A stretch of 64,000 nt of DNA from an uncultured Collinsella sp. (GCA_958443265.1 CAUCKA010000001.1:124001-188000); one strand, 5' to 3'. Positions 24,399 to 33,562 are shown, counted from the stretch's first letter. Translations and numbers: made by a program. The notes: generated by a model from the letters alone, not told the origin.

Positions 24399-24827
24399 AT
24401 GAGGGTTGTTATCGCTTCCGATGCCGACGGTATGTCGATGAAGGAGTCCATCAAGGAGATGCTCATCGCCGACGGTCACGAGGTCGTCGACTATTCCGAG
24501 ACCCCTGCCGCGGACTTTGTCGATTCCGCGACCGCCGTTGCCAAGGACCTGCTGGAGTACAAGGATTCCCAGGGCTTTGCATTCGATAAGTACGGCGTCG
24601 GCTCCTATATGGCCGCCGTCAAGATCAAGGGCATGGTTGTCGCCAACATTTCCGATGAGCGTTCCGCTTACATGACCCGCGAGCACAACGGCTCGCGCAT
24701 GGTCACCATGGGCCCGGGCGTTGTGGGCACCGAGGTAGCCAAGAAGATCGCCCGCGAGTTCCTGCGTGCACAGTACGCCGGCGGCCGTCACCAGATCCGT
24801 GTCGACATGCTCAACAAGATGGCCTAA
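24399..24827 (+). CDS. lacA: Galactose-6-phosphate isomerase subunit A
   Basis: A 142-residue RpiB/LacAB-family protein. With LacB it isomerises galactose-6-phosphate, the product of the phospho-beta-galactosidases, to tagatose-6-phosphate. Recognisable parts are the N-terminal MRVVIASDADGMSMKESIKE, where LacA lacks the catalytic Cys of RpiB, the KYGVGSYMAAVKIKGMVVAN segment replacing GTGIG, and the terminal RREF-like AREFLRAQYAGGRHQ. AAGGAGG lies 8 bp before the ATG. First gene of the tagatose operon; lacB follows 63 bp later. Confidence 0.93.
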   Translation: MRVVIASDADGMSMKESIKEMLIADGHEVVDYSETPAADFVDSATAVAKDLLEYKDSQGFAFDKYGVGSYMAAVKIKGMVVANISDERSAYMTREHNGSRMVTMGPGVVGTEVAKKIAREFLRAQYAGGRHQIRVDMLNKMA

Positions 24828-24890
24828 CGAGAGCCACCGAGAACTCGAACTTCTATCTCAACTTGTGAATTCAGACGAAAGGACGTTCTG

Positions 24891-25415
24891 ATGAAGAAGA
24901 CCATCGCAATCGGTTGCGACCATATCGTTACGGACGAGAAGATCTATCTGGCCGACCGCCTGGAGCAGGCTGGCTACAAGGTGCTTGACTGCGGCACCTA
25001 CAGCCACACCCGTACGCACTATCCCATCTACGGTAAGGCCGTGGGCGAGGCTGTTGCCAGCGGCAAGGCCGACTTTGGCGTGGCCCTGTGCGGCACCGGC
25101 ATCGGCATCACCAACGCCGTCAACAAGGTTCCCGGCGCTCGCTGCGCCCTGGTTCGCGACATGACTTCTGCCCTGTATGCCCGTCGCGAGCTCAACGCCA
25201 ACATCGTGGGCTTTGGCGGTAAGATCACCGGTGAGTTCCTGATGGCCGACATTATGCTTGCCTTCCTGGAGGAGCCCTACGAGAAGACCCCCGAGCACGA
25301 TGCCCTGATCGCCAAGATCGACGCCTGCAATAAGGCCGACGCCGAGGCTCAGGCTGACCCGCACTTCTTTGACGAGTTCCTCGAGAAGTGGGACCGCGGC
25401 GAGTATCACGACTAA
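24891..25415 (+). CDS. lacB: Galactose-6-phosphate isomerase subunit B
   Basis: A 174-residue RpiB-family subunit carrying the catalytic residues missing from LacA: CDHIVTD near the N terminus and the active-site loop ALCGTGIGITNAVNKVPG with its Cys (around residue 67). The C-terminal HFFDEFLEKWDRGEYHD is typical of LacB. GAAAGGA precedes the ATG. Length equals known LacB proteins. It is co-transcribed with lacA; a GTTACGCGG...CCGCGTAAC hairpin and a GC-rich repeat follow before the lacX-like gene. Confidence 0.94.
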   Translation: MKKTIAIGCDHIVTDEKIYLADRLEQAGYKVLDCGTYSHTRTHYPIYGKAVGEAVASGKADFGVALCGTGIGITNAVNKVPGARCALVRDMTSALYARRELNANIVGFGGKITGEFLMADIMLAFLEEPYEKTPEHDALIAKIDACNKADAEAQADPHFFDEFLEKWDRGEYHD

Positions 25416-25793
25416 GGAGGTTACGCGGTTTTGCCAAGCCGCGTAACGGGTCGACGCTGCGCGGCGCTCAGGCACCCCATCTCGCCGCTCAAACCGTCGC
25501 TCGCGTACATGAAGTACGCGTCGCTCCTCTTTCGCGGCGACCTGGGGCACCTGAGCGCCGCTCGCTGACGTAGGGGGTACCAGCAGGGTTACCGCTGTTG
25601 TTGGGAAGCGTTCTGATTCGGCTAGCTGCTCCGATAACACGTTTGCTTGCTGAGCTTGAGTGCTTCGCTCCAGGCGGTACCCGGCATTCTGCAGCTTTTC
25701 AATTGACGGCTCGCGTTTCTGTGAGGGGGCGCGGGCCGGTTTTCTATCAGCCCCACTGACTCGGCGGGCTGTCGTAAGAAAGGGAAGGCTCCT
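25416..25793. repeat. Intercistronic gap with dispersed palindromic repeat R1
   Basis: GTTACGCGG and CCGCGTAAC form a hairpin at 25420-25448. Then 25462-25560 holds an element with ends CGGCGCTCAGG/CCTGAGCGCCG and interior GGCACCCCATCTCGCCGCTC...GCGACCTGGGGCACC; about 83 bp of it recur at 48124-48208 after aguA. The rest shows no gene. If lacAB and lacXC form one transcript, this 378-bp spacer is unusual. Confidence 0.7.
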
Positions 25794-26675
25794 ATGGAGT
25801 TTGTTCTTGATAGCGGTTCTATTCGTGTGGCACTGAGCACGGCTGGCGGATCGTTCACTTCGATTAAAGCCAACGGTCGCGAGTACCTGTGGCAGGGCGA
25901 TCCTTCGGTCTGGTCGGGCCAGGCACCCATTTGCTTTCCGATTTGCGGCGGCCTTCGTGATGGCCGCGCGATGACCATGGGTGGCCGCGAGGTCAAGCTT
26001 GCCCGCCACGGCTTTGCCCGCAAGCAGGAGTGGAAGCTCGAGGAGCAGAGCGACAACATGGTTGCGCTGAGCCTAAGCTCTGCCGACCATGCCGAGTTGC
26101 TTGAGCAGTACCCGTATCCGTTTAAGATCGTTGCTCGCTACACGATCGATTCGGAAAAGGTGGTCGTGTCGTACGAGGTGACCAATGAGGGCACCGAGGA
26201 TATGCCATTCTTTGTGGGTGGTCACCCCGGCTTTAAGTGCCCGCTCGACGAGGGCGAGTCCTATGACGATTACGAGCTCCGTTTTGAGCAGCGTGAGGCC
26301 GCCGAGCTCTGTACTGCCGTTCCCTCGACGGGCTTGATTGATGTTGAGCATCGCAGCAAGAACCCTATGATCGACCAGAACCTGCCGCTGACCCACGAAC
26401 TCTTCGACTTCGCGGAGACCATCTTTGACGTGCTCGAGAGCCGCGTGGTTACGCTGACCAAGAAAACCGAGGACAAGGGCGTGCGCCTGACGTTCCAGGA
26501 TATGCCGTACCTGATTGTGTGGAGCAAGCCCGAGGGCGACTTTGTGGCCGTGGAACCGTGGGGCGGCCTGTCTACCTGCTCCGACGAGGACGATATTCTG
26601 GAGCACAAGCGTGGCTGCCTGGTTGCCAAGCCGGGGGAGACCGTCACCCGCGGCTTTGAGATCGAGATCCTTTAA
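25794..26675 (+). CDS. lacX: LacX-like aldose 1-epimerase family protein
   Basis: A 293-residue member of the galactose-mutarotase-like superfamily of the LacX / YeaD kind. LacX lies in lactococcal lac operons and its exact substrate is unsettled. Motifs seen are EYLWQGDPSVWSGQAPICFP, the catalytic-site stretch FFVGGHPGFKCPL (His about 143), and the C-terminal VAVEPWGG with its acid. It is preceded by GAAAGGGAAGG and followed 53 bp later by lacC, so they share a transcript. A role in anomer conversion of a (phospho)galactoside breakdown product is inferred from context. Confidence 0.88.
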   Translation: MEFVLDSGSIRVALSTAGGSFTSIKANGREYLWQGDPSVWSGQAPICFPICGGLRDGRAMTMGGREVKLARHGFARKQEWKLEEQSDNMVALSLSSADHAELLEQYPYPFKIVARYTIDSEKVVVSYEVTNEGTEDMPFFVGGHPGFKCPLDEGESYDDYELRFEQREAAELCTAVPSTGLIDVEHRSKNPMIDQNLPLTHELFDFAETIFDVLESRVVTLTKKTEDKGVRLTFQDMPYLIVWSKPEGDFVAVEPWGGLSTCSDEDDILEHKRGCLVAKPGETVTRGFEIEIL

Positions 26676-26728
26676 CGAGCTATCGTATGTTTGGGGTGGG
26701 TCATGCCGCCCCGGAACAGGAGTTCAAT

Positions 26729-27664
26729 ATGATTCTGACCGTTACCATGAACCCGTCGATTGATACGCGCTATCAGCTCGACAAGCTGGTCATTGACGAC
26801 GTTAACCGCGTCACGCCCGAAAAGACCGCTGGCGGCAAGGGCCTCAACGTGAGCCGTGTGCCGCTGCAACTGGGAGACGACGTGCTCGCGACTGGTCTGC
26901 TTGGCGGCCACATGGGTGCCTATATGGCCGAGCTTATGGATGTCGACGGCGTCAAGAACGACTTTGTGCCCATCGCCGGTGAGACGCGCATTTGCCTGAA
27001 TATTCTGCACGAGGGTAATCAGACCGAGCTGCTGGAGAGCGGCCCGCAGATCGCCCCGGCCGAGCTCGAGGCCTTTACGGCCAAGTTCGCCGAGCTCGCG
27101 GCGAAGGCGGACGTTGTGACGCTTTCGGGCTCGCTGCCGCGTGGCGTCGATGCCGGCTACTATGCCGAGCTCGTCAAGATCGCCGAGGAGGCGGGCGCCA
27201 AGGTGCTGCTCGACACCTCGGGTGCATCGCTGGAGGCCGCGCTGGAGTCCGACGCTAAGCCTGAGCTCGCAAAACCCAACCTGACCGAGATTAACGGCCT
27301 GCTGGGTACGTCCTTTACGACCGATGATGTCGATGCCCTGCGCGAGGCGCTTGCCGCCGATGGCCGCTTTGCCGGTATTCCCTGGGTTGTCGTTTCGATG
27401 GGCGCTGCCGGTTCGGTGGGCTTCCACGAGGGTCGCGCGTTCCGCGCCAAGACACCCGCGATTGCGGCTGTGAACGCGACGGGTTCCGGCGACTCGACCA
27501 TCGCCGGCTTTGCGCATGCCATTGCTGCTGGTGCTGACGACGTCACGGTGCTCAAGACCGCCAATACCTGCGGCAAGCTCAACGCCATGGACCCCAAGAC
27601 CGGCCACCTGGTCATGGACCGCTGGGATGAAATCTTCAACAACGTTGTCGTGACTGAACTGTAG
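26729..27664 (+). CDS. lacC: Tagatose-6-phosphate kinase
   Basis: A 311-residue PfkB-family kinase that phosphorylates tagatose-6-phosphate at C1 with ATP. Features are MILTVTMNPSIDTRYQ at the N terminus, the GGKGLNVSRV signature, PNLTEINGLLG, and the ATP/anion-hole NATGSGDSTIAGF with catalytic Asp near residue 253. ATG 26729 is chosen by homology and the AACAGGAG site; an in-frame GTG/TTG extension to 26687 has no support. Last gene of the lacA-lacB-lacX-lacC operon. Very similar to the partial kinase at the left edge, which may share its activity. Confidence 0.92.
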   Translation: MILTVTMNPSIDTRYQLDKLVIDDVNRVTPEKTAGGKGLNVSRVPLQLGDDVLATGLLGGHMGAYMAELMDVDGVKNDFVPIAGETRICLNILHEGNQTELLESGPQIAPAELEAFTAKFAELAAKADVVTLSGSLPRGVDAGYYAELVKIAEEAGAKVLLDTSGASLEAALESDAKPELAKPNLTEINGLLGTSFTTDDVDALREALAADGRFAGIPWVVVSMGAAGSVGFHEGRAFRAKTPAIAAVNATGSGDSTIAGFAHAIAAGADDVTVLKTANTCGKLNAMDPKTGHLVMDRWDEIFNNVVVTEL

Positions 27665-27766
27665 AGTTACGCGGTTTTACCAAACCTATTGGTTCCGCCG
27701 TTCTACCGAACGGCGGACCGGCCGACGCTGCGCGGGCCGCATTTGGACAATCTGACGTTCAACTTC

Positions 27767-27800
27767 AAGGGCGCGACCAGAAGGTCAGCGCCCTTTCGTT
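27767..27800 (+). terminator. Intrinsic terminator of the tagatose operon
   Basis: AAGGGCGC and GCGCCCTT with an inner GACC/GGTC pairing, followed by TTCGTTTCG; 102 bp after the lacC stop. Confidence 0.78.
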
Positions 27801-27924
27801 TCGCGTCACCTTGTCTCAAATGCGACCCGCTCGCTGTCCGTCCTCTACCTGCGGCGTTGTCTTGCTCCGGATGCGGCAGTTAGGGACGTTCCTTTTCTGC
27901 CGGCAGTCTGGGACATTCCTTGGG

Positions 27925-27982
27925 GTAGTCATTGGGGACGTTCTTTAATAACTAGTCGTTTAAGAACGTCCCCGATGACTAC
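27925..27982. repeat. Inverted-repeat element E4 (GTAGTCATTGGGGACGTTCTT arms)
   Basis: Arms of 20-21 bp at 27925-27944 and 27962-27982 with one mismatch, loop TAATAACTAGTCGTT. The same element lies at 62715-62772 and, degenerate, at 22952-22996. It sits between the convergent tagatose and gal operons. Confidence 0.78.
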
Positions 27983-27986
27983 ACTC

Positions 27987-28026
27987 AAAAACGGCGCCCG
28001 TCGGCGATGTTGCCGGCGGGCGCCGT
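27987..28026 (-). terminator. Intrinsic terminator of galKT
   Basis: ACGGCGCCCG(T)CGGC (27991-28005) pairs with GCCGGCGGGCGCCGT (28012-28026) with one mismatch; a T run follows on the minus strand. About 50 bp after the galT stop. Confidence 0.9.
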
Positions 28027-28077
28027 TGTCATGTGGGCGGTTATGTTGTGGCCGCTGATGAGGCTCGAACTCGCATG

Positions 28078-29706
28078 CTACAGCGAGTCGATAAAGCGCT
28101 GCTGGGCGGCACGTCCTGCCTCGTCCCACTTAAAGACACCGGCGTTGTCGAGCACGTGGCCAAACACCACGCCGACCTCCTCGTGCAGGATATCGATGGC
28201 GTTGTCGGCCGTAAGCTCGTCGGCGCGGCGAGCAAAGACGTCCTCGGCCCACGCGGCATGGCTGCGACAAAGATCATCGCCCTCGAGCGCACCGGCAAGA
28301 TCGTAGCTGGCATCGACCTTGGCTGCCAGTAGATGCTCACGGACAGCGCCAAGCTCGGGAACCAGGCGCGGCGGCAGAATGGCCAGGCCCATGACCTCGA
28401 TCAGGCCGATGTTCTCCTTCTTAATGTGGTGGTACTCGGCATGCGGATGGAAAACGCCCAGCGGATGCTCGTCGGTCGTGATGTTGCAGCGAAGCGCCAG
28501 GTAGGCCTCGTAGATTTCGCCGCCGGCATTCCCGCGAGAGTCGACGCGGCGGATGACGGGCGTCACGGTGTTGTGGGCCACGCCGTCGGCTGTGTGCGCG
28601 ATGACGCCTACAGACTCATCGGTCCACTCGCGCCAAGCGAGGATAATCTTCTCGGCAGCGTCGAGCAACTGGGCGCGGTCATGCGAGCGCAGGCGCAGCA
28701 CCGAGAGCGGCCACTGCAGCACGGTACCGCTGACCTGGTCAAAACCGCGCACGCTAAACTGTGAGACCTCGGCGGCGTGCATCATGGGGAACTCGTGGGC
28801 GCCACCCTGGAAGTGGTCGTGCGACAGAATCGAGCCGCCTACGATGGGCAGGTCGGCGTTAGAGCCGATGAAGTAATGCGGGAACAGGTCCACAAAGTCG
28901 AGCAGACAGGTCAGGCCCTTGCGGTCGACGTGCATCGGACGATGCTCGGAGCTCATGGCAATGCAGTGCTCGTTAAAGTATGCGTACGGGCTGTACTGGA
29001 AGCCCCAGCGCTCGCCATTGAGCGAGATGGGGATAATGCGCAGGTTCTGGCGTGCAGGATGAGCGCCGCCGTCGGCTGCGGCGGAGCGTCCGGGGTAGCC
29101 CTCGTTTTCGATGCACAGCTGACAGGCGGGATATTTCTCGCCTGTGTTCTTTGCGGCGCCGGCTGCGGCAATGTCACGCGGGTCCTTCTCGGGCTTGGAC
29201 AGGTTGATGGTGATCTCGAGGTCGCCCCAGTTGGTGGGGGTACTCCATTTGATGTTGCGCGCGATGGCAGCGCGGCGCACGTAGCCGGCATCGCAGCACA
29301 GGCCGTAGAACCAGTCGGTCGCGGCGCGGGGTTCGTTGACGCCCATACGGCCGGTAAACTCGTCAATCACGGCAGACGGTCGCGGCATGAGCACGCCCAT
29401 GATGCGCATGGCGATGCGGTCGCGGCCCGATGCCGTGTCCTCGGCAGCACCGTTGGTAACGGCAGCCTCGGCAAGCGCGGCAAGCGTGCCCTCGAGGTCA
29501 AAGTCGGGCAGGGTATTGGGGTGCAAGAGCGAGAGTTTCTCAACCTGGAGCGCCCAGGCCATATCGAGCGCGGGACCCGTAGCGCCGATGCACTCCAAAA
29601 TGGTGTTGTATGCCCAGATGCGATCGTCCTGACCGACCATGGATCGATGGATGGCGTATTCGATCAGGCCCTGTGCAGCCTCGCGCACGTCAGTCATTAC
29701 AGCCAT
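28078..29706 (-). CDS. galT: UDP-glucose--hexose-1-phosphate uridylyltransferase, Gram-positive type
   Basis: A roughly 540-residue GalT of the long type 2 family found in Firmicutes and Actinobacteria, not the short E. coli type. It exchanges galactose-1-P with UDP-glucose (Leloir pathway). The active-site HxH lies in SHDHFQGGAHEFP; other family blocks are RNIKWSTPTNWGDLEITINLSKPEKDP in part, and HPHAEYHHIKKENIGLIEVMG near the C terminus. Two starts are possible: ATG 29706, with AAGGGGG 10 bp upstream, or ATG 29697, which overlaps the galK stop as TAATG. Either way it is translationally coupled to galK. galE is not in the window. Confidence 0.94.
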   Translation of the reverse strand: MAVMTDVREAAQGLIEYAIHRSMVGQDDRIWAYNTILECIGATGPALDMAWALQVEKLSLLHPNTLPDFDLEGTLAALAEAAVTNGAAEDTASGRDRIAMRIMGVLMPRPSAVIDEFTGRMGVNEPRAATDWFYGLCCDAGYVRRAAIARNIKWSTPTNWGDLEITINLSKPEKDPRDIAAAGAAKNTGEKYPACQLCIENEGYPGRSAAADGGAHPARQNLRIIPISLNGERWGFQYSPYAYFNEHCIAMSSEHRPMHVDRKGLTCLLDFVDLFPHYFIGSNADLPIVGGSILSHDHFQGGAHEFPMMHAAEVSQFSVRGFDQVSGTVLQWPLSVLRLRSHDRAQLLDAAEKIILAWREWTDESVGVIAHTADGVAHNTVTPVIRRVDSRGNAGGEIYEAYLALRCNITTDEHPLGVFHPHAEYHHIKKENIGLIEVMGLAILPPRLVPELGAVREHLLAAKVDASYDLAGALEGDDLCRSHAAWAEDVFARRADELTADNAIDILHEEVGVVFGHVLDNAGVFKWDEAGRAAQQRFIDSL

Positions 29707-30902
29707 GCCGCGTAAGCCCCCTTGTCAGAGATGGCGTAGTGACGGGCAGAGCCCTCGCCCAGCCAGCCGTTCATCTTGGCGATGAAGGCGTCGACGAGGT
29801 CGAGCGGCACGAAGGCCTGAATGGTGCCGCCAAAGCCGCCGCCGTGGATACGGACGGCGCCGCGGCCGTCGAGTACGTGCTCGGCCAGCGCCAGGGCATA
29901 CATGGAAGGCTGCTCGGAACCCAGTTTGGCAACGACATTTTGCAGGTACATGGCGGAGCTGGCGCCGGACTCGCGCGTCAGGACTAGGAACTGGTCAATG
30001 TCGCCGGCGTTAAGGGCTGTCCAGCGCTTGTCGACCAGACCGTTCTCGTACCAGTAGTGAACGGCGCGTAGGCAGGCGCGGTCGCCCAGCTTGGCACGCA
30101 TCTCGGGGAGCTTGGCGTCAAAGTCGGCAACGTTGACTTCGCACAGGCGTGCCTTTCCAAACTCGGCAGCGACGTCTTGCATCTCGCGCGGAACAGCGGC
30201 GTAGTCGTCGGTGGCAGCCACGTGATCGGCGCCGACCTTAACGAGCACGAGCGCATAGCCGTGATCCTCAAAGTTGAGCTCGAGCTTCTGGGTCTTAGGC
30301 TGGGCTTGATCCTCAAAGTCCATGTAGGCAAGACCGCCCAAGCATACGGCGGCCTGGTCCATAAGTCCGCAGGGTTTGCCGTAGTAGTTGTTCTCGGTGC
30401 GCTGGCTCATCTGGGCGAGCGCGACGGGCTCGATGGCGGGCGCTCCCCAGAGCGTCTCCATGGCGCGGCCGTATGCTGCCTCGACGGCAGCCGAGCTGGA
30501 AAGGCCGCCGCCCGAGGGGACAGAGCAGGTAAAGGCAAAGTCGAAACCCTGGGGCTCAACACCAAGTGCCGCGATCTCGTGGGCCATGCCGCGCACGAGG
30601 CTTGCGGACGTGCCCTTCTCGGACTCCTGAACATCCAGCGTGTCGAGCGTAATCTCAAACGTGGGGTAGCCCTCGTCGGCGACGCGGACCTTGTTGGAGT
30701 CGGTTGCCACGGCGATGCCGTCAACGGCGACATCGAGCGAGCCGGCGATAACGTGGCCGCCCTCGTGGTCGGTGTGGTTGCCGCTAATCTCGGAACGTCC
30801 GGGCGCGTGCACGTAGAGCACCTGGCGGTCGCCGATGGGGCCAAACTCCTCCTCAAACAACTTGGTGAGGGTGGCGAGTGTCTTTTCGTCGGGGGCGGTC
30901 AT
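29697..30902 (-). CDS. galK: Galactokinase
   Basis: A 401-residue GHMP-family kinase producing galactose-1-phosphate from alpha-galactose and ATP. Motifs are the galactokinase signature GRSEISGNHTDHEGG near residue 37, the ATP-binding PSGGGLSSSAAVEAA (around 125-140), catalytic-site MDQAAVCLGG, and the C-terminal GRGAVRIHGGGFGGTIQAF. ATG 30902 has AAAGGA 6 bp upstream and fits the family N terminus; the longer frame to 30989 covers the operator. It heads the galKT operon, divergent from a LacI repressor, with three operator-like sites between. Confidence 0.95.
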   Translation of the reverse strand: MTAPDEKTLATLTKLFEEEFGPIGDRQVLYVHAPGRSEISGNHTDHEGGHVIAGSLDVAVDGIAVATDSNKVRVADEGYPTFEITLDTLDVQESEKGTSASLVRGMAHEIAALGVEPQGFDFAFTCSVPSGGGLSSSAAVEAAYGRAMETLWGAPAIEPVALAQMSQRTENNYYGKPCGLMDQAAVCLGGLAYMDFEDQAQPKTQKLELNFEDHGYALVLVKVGADHVAATDDYAAVPREMQDVAAEFGKARLCEVNVADFDAKLPEMRAKLGDRACLRAVHYWYENGLVDKRWTALNAGDIDQFLVLTRESGASSAMYLQNVVAKLGSEQPSMYALALAEHVLDGRGAVRIHGGGFGGTIQAFVPLDLVDAFIAKMNGWLGEGSARHYAISDKGAYAAWL

Positions 30903-30944
30903 GGGGGTCCTTTCCTTGGCACCGAACAGATGGGTCCGTGTCGT

Positions 30945-30962
30945 TGTGAGTACGTTAACAAT
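30945..30962. promoter_or_regulatory. LacI-type operator, gal site 1
   Basis: TGTGAGTACGTTAACAAT, 43 bp before galK. Shares GAGTACGTTAACA with gal sites 2 and 3. Confidence 0.68.
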
Positions 30963-31007
30963 TTTGAGCGCCACAAACGAGGCGTTCACGGCGTTGCACG
31001 TTAAAGG

Positions 31008-31026
31008 CTATGTTAACGTACTCATA
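31008..31026. promoter_or_regulatory. LacI-type operator, gal site 2
   Basis: CTATGTTAACGTACTCATA is the reverse orientation of TATGAGTACGTTAACATAG, the best palindrome of the three sites. Confidence 0.7.
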
Positions 31027-31132
31027 ACACAGCGTGTATCTATTTTTGAGAATCTGGTAATCGGTAGATTTTCAGCCGCGAACGGTGCGGCCGTATGGAC
31101 TTATAGAGCAGAAGAACCGCTGATAGAAAAAG

Positions 31133-31150
31133 TAGAGTACGTTAACATGC
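31133..31150. promoter_or_regulatory. LacI-type operator, gal site 3
   Basis: TAGAGTACGTTAACATGC, about 90 bp before the LacI start and 185 bp from site 1; suited to autoregulation and looping. Confidence 0.68.
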
Positions 31151-31240
31151 GTCCGACGATAGCGGGTCTCGGCGCGGGGTGTATTTCCGCTTGGGCCGAC
31201 ATCTACGCTATTCATACCTCGTAAGAGCGAAGGTGATTTT

Positions 31241-32272
31241 GTGGCAAGGCGCCCTTCCAACGATACAGGTACGCGTCCGGTTTCTATGGCCGACGTCGCC
31301 CGTGCTGCCGGCGTTTCGCAGCAGACGGTTTCGCGCGTTGCCAACGGTCTTCCTAACGTCAACGAGCAGACGCGCCAGCGCGTGCAAGCCGCTATGCAAG
31401 AGCTCGGTTTCCGTCCGAGCTATGCCGGTCGTTCGTTGCGCGACGGCCGTTACCATTCGGTCGGCCTGTGCGTCAACGATGTCACCAAGTTCGGCAACCT
31501 TACGATGATCGATGGCATTGCCAGCGCGGCCCGCGAGCGAGGATGCGCCATCACGCTGGTCGAGATGTCCAAGACCGAGGAATTCTCGCTTGCCGAGGCA
31601 ACGCGTCGTATGGCCGCATTGCCGGTGGACGGCATCATCATCGGCATGAGCCGTATGGCGCCCGATTTTGAGACGTTTGATCCACTGCCGGGCATTGGCA
31701 CGGTCATCGTTACCATGTATGCGCACCCGCGGGTGACCACGGTCGACTCCGATCATTACGGCTGCTCACTATTGCTTATGGATCACCTGTTTGAGCTGGG
31801 GCACGAGCAGATTCGCTATATTGGCGGCCCGTCGTTCTCGGTCGACGAGCAATTTCGTCGCGCCGGTTGGCAGGATGCGCTCGAGCGTAAACACATTGAG
31901 CTGGCAGAGCCGCTCGAGGGCGATTGGTCTGCCAACAGCGGTTACGAGGCCGCTCGGTACCTGGCTGAGCACGACCGCACCATGACGGCGATTTATGCGG
32001 CAAACGACCAGATGGCAAACGGTGCGATCGCTGCGTTGCGCGACAGCGGATTGCGTGTGCCCGAGGACGTGAGCGTGGTGGGCGTCGATGACTCGCTCGA
32101 CGACTTTGTCGCGCATAACGAGCTCACGACCGTTAGATTCGATCTGCATCAGCGCGGACGCGAAGTGTTTGAGCATGCGGTTCCCAAGGCGGGTACGGCG
32201 GGCAAAACTGTTGCCATTCGTATTCCCGGTCAGCTCATCGTTCGACATAGTACGGCGGCACCGCGCGCGTAG
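31241..32272 (+). CDS. LacI-family repressor of galKT
   Basis: A 343-residue LacI regulator: helix-turn-helix MADVARAAGVSQQTVSRVAN, sensor domain with MYAHPRVTTVDSDHYG, TAIYAANDQMANG and PEDVSVVGVDDSLDD. It starts at GTG 31241 behind GAAGGTG. Divergent from galK with three GAGTACGTTAACA-type sites in the 338-bp intergenic region. Very similar in helix-turn-helix residues (SQQTVSRVAN) to the module 2 protein (SRQTVSRVVN), matching the similarity of their operators. Galactose or a derivative is the likely inducer, by context. Confidence 0.88.
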   Translation: MARRPSNDTGTRPVSMADVARAAGVSQQTVSRVANGLPNVNEQTRQRVQAAMQELGFRPSYAGRSLRDGRYHSVGLCVNDVTKFGNLTMIDGIASAARERGCAITLVEMSKTEEFSLAEATRRMAALPVDGIIIGMSRMAPDFETFDPLPGIGTVIVTMYAHPRVTTVDSDHYGCSLLLMDHLFELGHEQIRYIGGPSFSVDEQFRRAGWQDALERKHIELAEPLEGDWSANSGYEAARYLAEHDRTMTAIYAANDQMANGAIAALRDSGLRVPEDVSVVGVDDSLDDFVAHNELTTVRFDLHQRGREVFEHAVPKAGTAGKTVAIRIPGQLIVRHSTAAPRA

Positions 32273-32401
32273 TTTTCGCAGGTCGACGGCTCAAGGTCGC
32301 ACTTCAATAACAATCGGTAAGGATGCCGGCAGATAGCTGTTGGGATGCAGCCGAGTGCTATGATAGACGGGCTCTTTTGTCTATCTAGGAGGCTTTGCCT
32401 G

Positions 32402-33562
32402 ATGGAGATCACCAAGGATATCCGCTACGTTGGCGTCGACGATCACGACATTGACCTGTTCGAGGGCCAGTACGATGTGTCCGAGAACGGTATGGCATAC
32501 AACAGCTACGTTATCTTGGGCGAAAAGATTGCTGTCGCCGATTCAGTCGACGGCGGTTTTGTCGACGAGTGGCTCGGCAACCTCGAGGCCGTGCTCGACG
32601 GTCGCACGCCCGATTACCTGGTTGTTCACCATATGGAGCCCGATCACTCCGCTGGCATCGCCACCTTTATGGAGCGCTATCCCCAGGCACAGATTGTGGC
32701 CAGCATGGGCGCCTTCCGCATGATGGTCAACTACTTTGGCACCGACTTCCCCGAGCGCAAGATGGTCGTCAAAGAGGGCGACGTGCTCGACCTGGGCGGC
32801 CACAGCCTGACGTTTGTCGGCGCCCCCAACGTGCACTGGCCCGAGGTGCTCTTCTCCTATGAGGCTACCGACAAGGTGCTCTTTAGTGCCGACGGTTTTG
32901 GCAAGTTTGGCGCCAACGACATCGAGGATCCCGAGGGCTGGGCTTGCGAGGCGCGCCGTTACTACTTTGGCATCGTTGGTAAGTTCGGCAAGTTTGTGCA
33001 GGCCGTGCTCAAGAAGGCCGCCGATCTGGATATCCAGATCATCTGCCCGCTCCACGGTCCTGTTCTTAGCGAGAACCTGGGCTATTACCTCGACACCTAC
33101 AACACCTGGTCGAGCTACCAGCCCGAGGACGAGGGCATCACGATCGCCTATGCGAGTGTGTATGGCCATCTGAAGGCTGCCGTTGAGGAGCTCGCTTCTG
33201 CGCTCGAGGCCCGTGGCCAGAAGGTTTCCGTCTTTGACCTAGCTCGCGACGATATGGCCGAGGCCGTTGAGGACGCGTTCCGCTATGACCGTCTGGTGCT
33301 TGCCTCCATTACCTATCAGGGCGAGATCTTCCCGTTCATGAGCACCTTTATCCACACGCTTGCCGAGCACGCCTATCAGAACCGTACGGTGGCACTCGTC
33401 GAGGGCGGCTCCTGGGCGCCCACTGCCGCCAAGGTTATGACCAAGGTGCTCGAGGGCATGAAGGACATCACCCTGGCACAGAACAAGGTGACCGTCCTGG
33501 GTTCGCTCAACGACGCCTCGCGCGCTCAGATTGAGACTCTCGCCGACGAGCTTTCCAAGTAG
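32402..33562 (+). CDS. fprA: Flavodiiron protein (oxygen/NO reductase)
   Basis: A 386-residue A-type flavodiiron protein, cytoplasmic, reducing oxygen to water (or NO to N2O) in anaerobes. The beta-lactamase-like domain supplies the diiron ligands His77, Glu79, Asp81, His82 (HHMEPDH), His145 (NVHWPEV), Asp164 (SADGFG) and His218 (CPLHGPV), all present. Residues about 245-386 form the flavodoxin-like FMN domain with ASVYGHLKAA as phosphate loop. ATG 32402 sits behind CTAGGAGG. It has no C-terminal rubredoxin, so an external electron donor is needed. Monocistronic, oxygen defence for a gut anaerobe. Confidence 0.95.
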   Translation: MEITKDIRYVGVDDHDIDLFEGQYDVSENGMAYNSYVILGEKIAVADSVDGGFVDEWLGNLEAVLDGRTPDYLVVHHMEPDHSAGIATFMERYPQAQIVASMGAFRMMVNYFGTDFPERKMVVKEGDVLDLGGHSLTFVGAPNVHWPEVLFSYEATDKVLFSADGFGKFGANDIEDPEGWACEARRYYFGIVGKFGKFVQAVLKKAADLDIQIICPLHGPVLSENLGYYLDTYNTWSSYQPEDEGITIAYASVYGHLKAAVEELASALEARGQKVSVFDLARDDMAEAVEDAFRYDRLVLASITYQGEIFPFMSTFIHTLAEHAYQNRTVALVEGGSWAPTAAKVMTKVLEGMKDITLAQNKVTVLGSLNDASRAQIETLADELSK

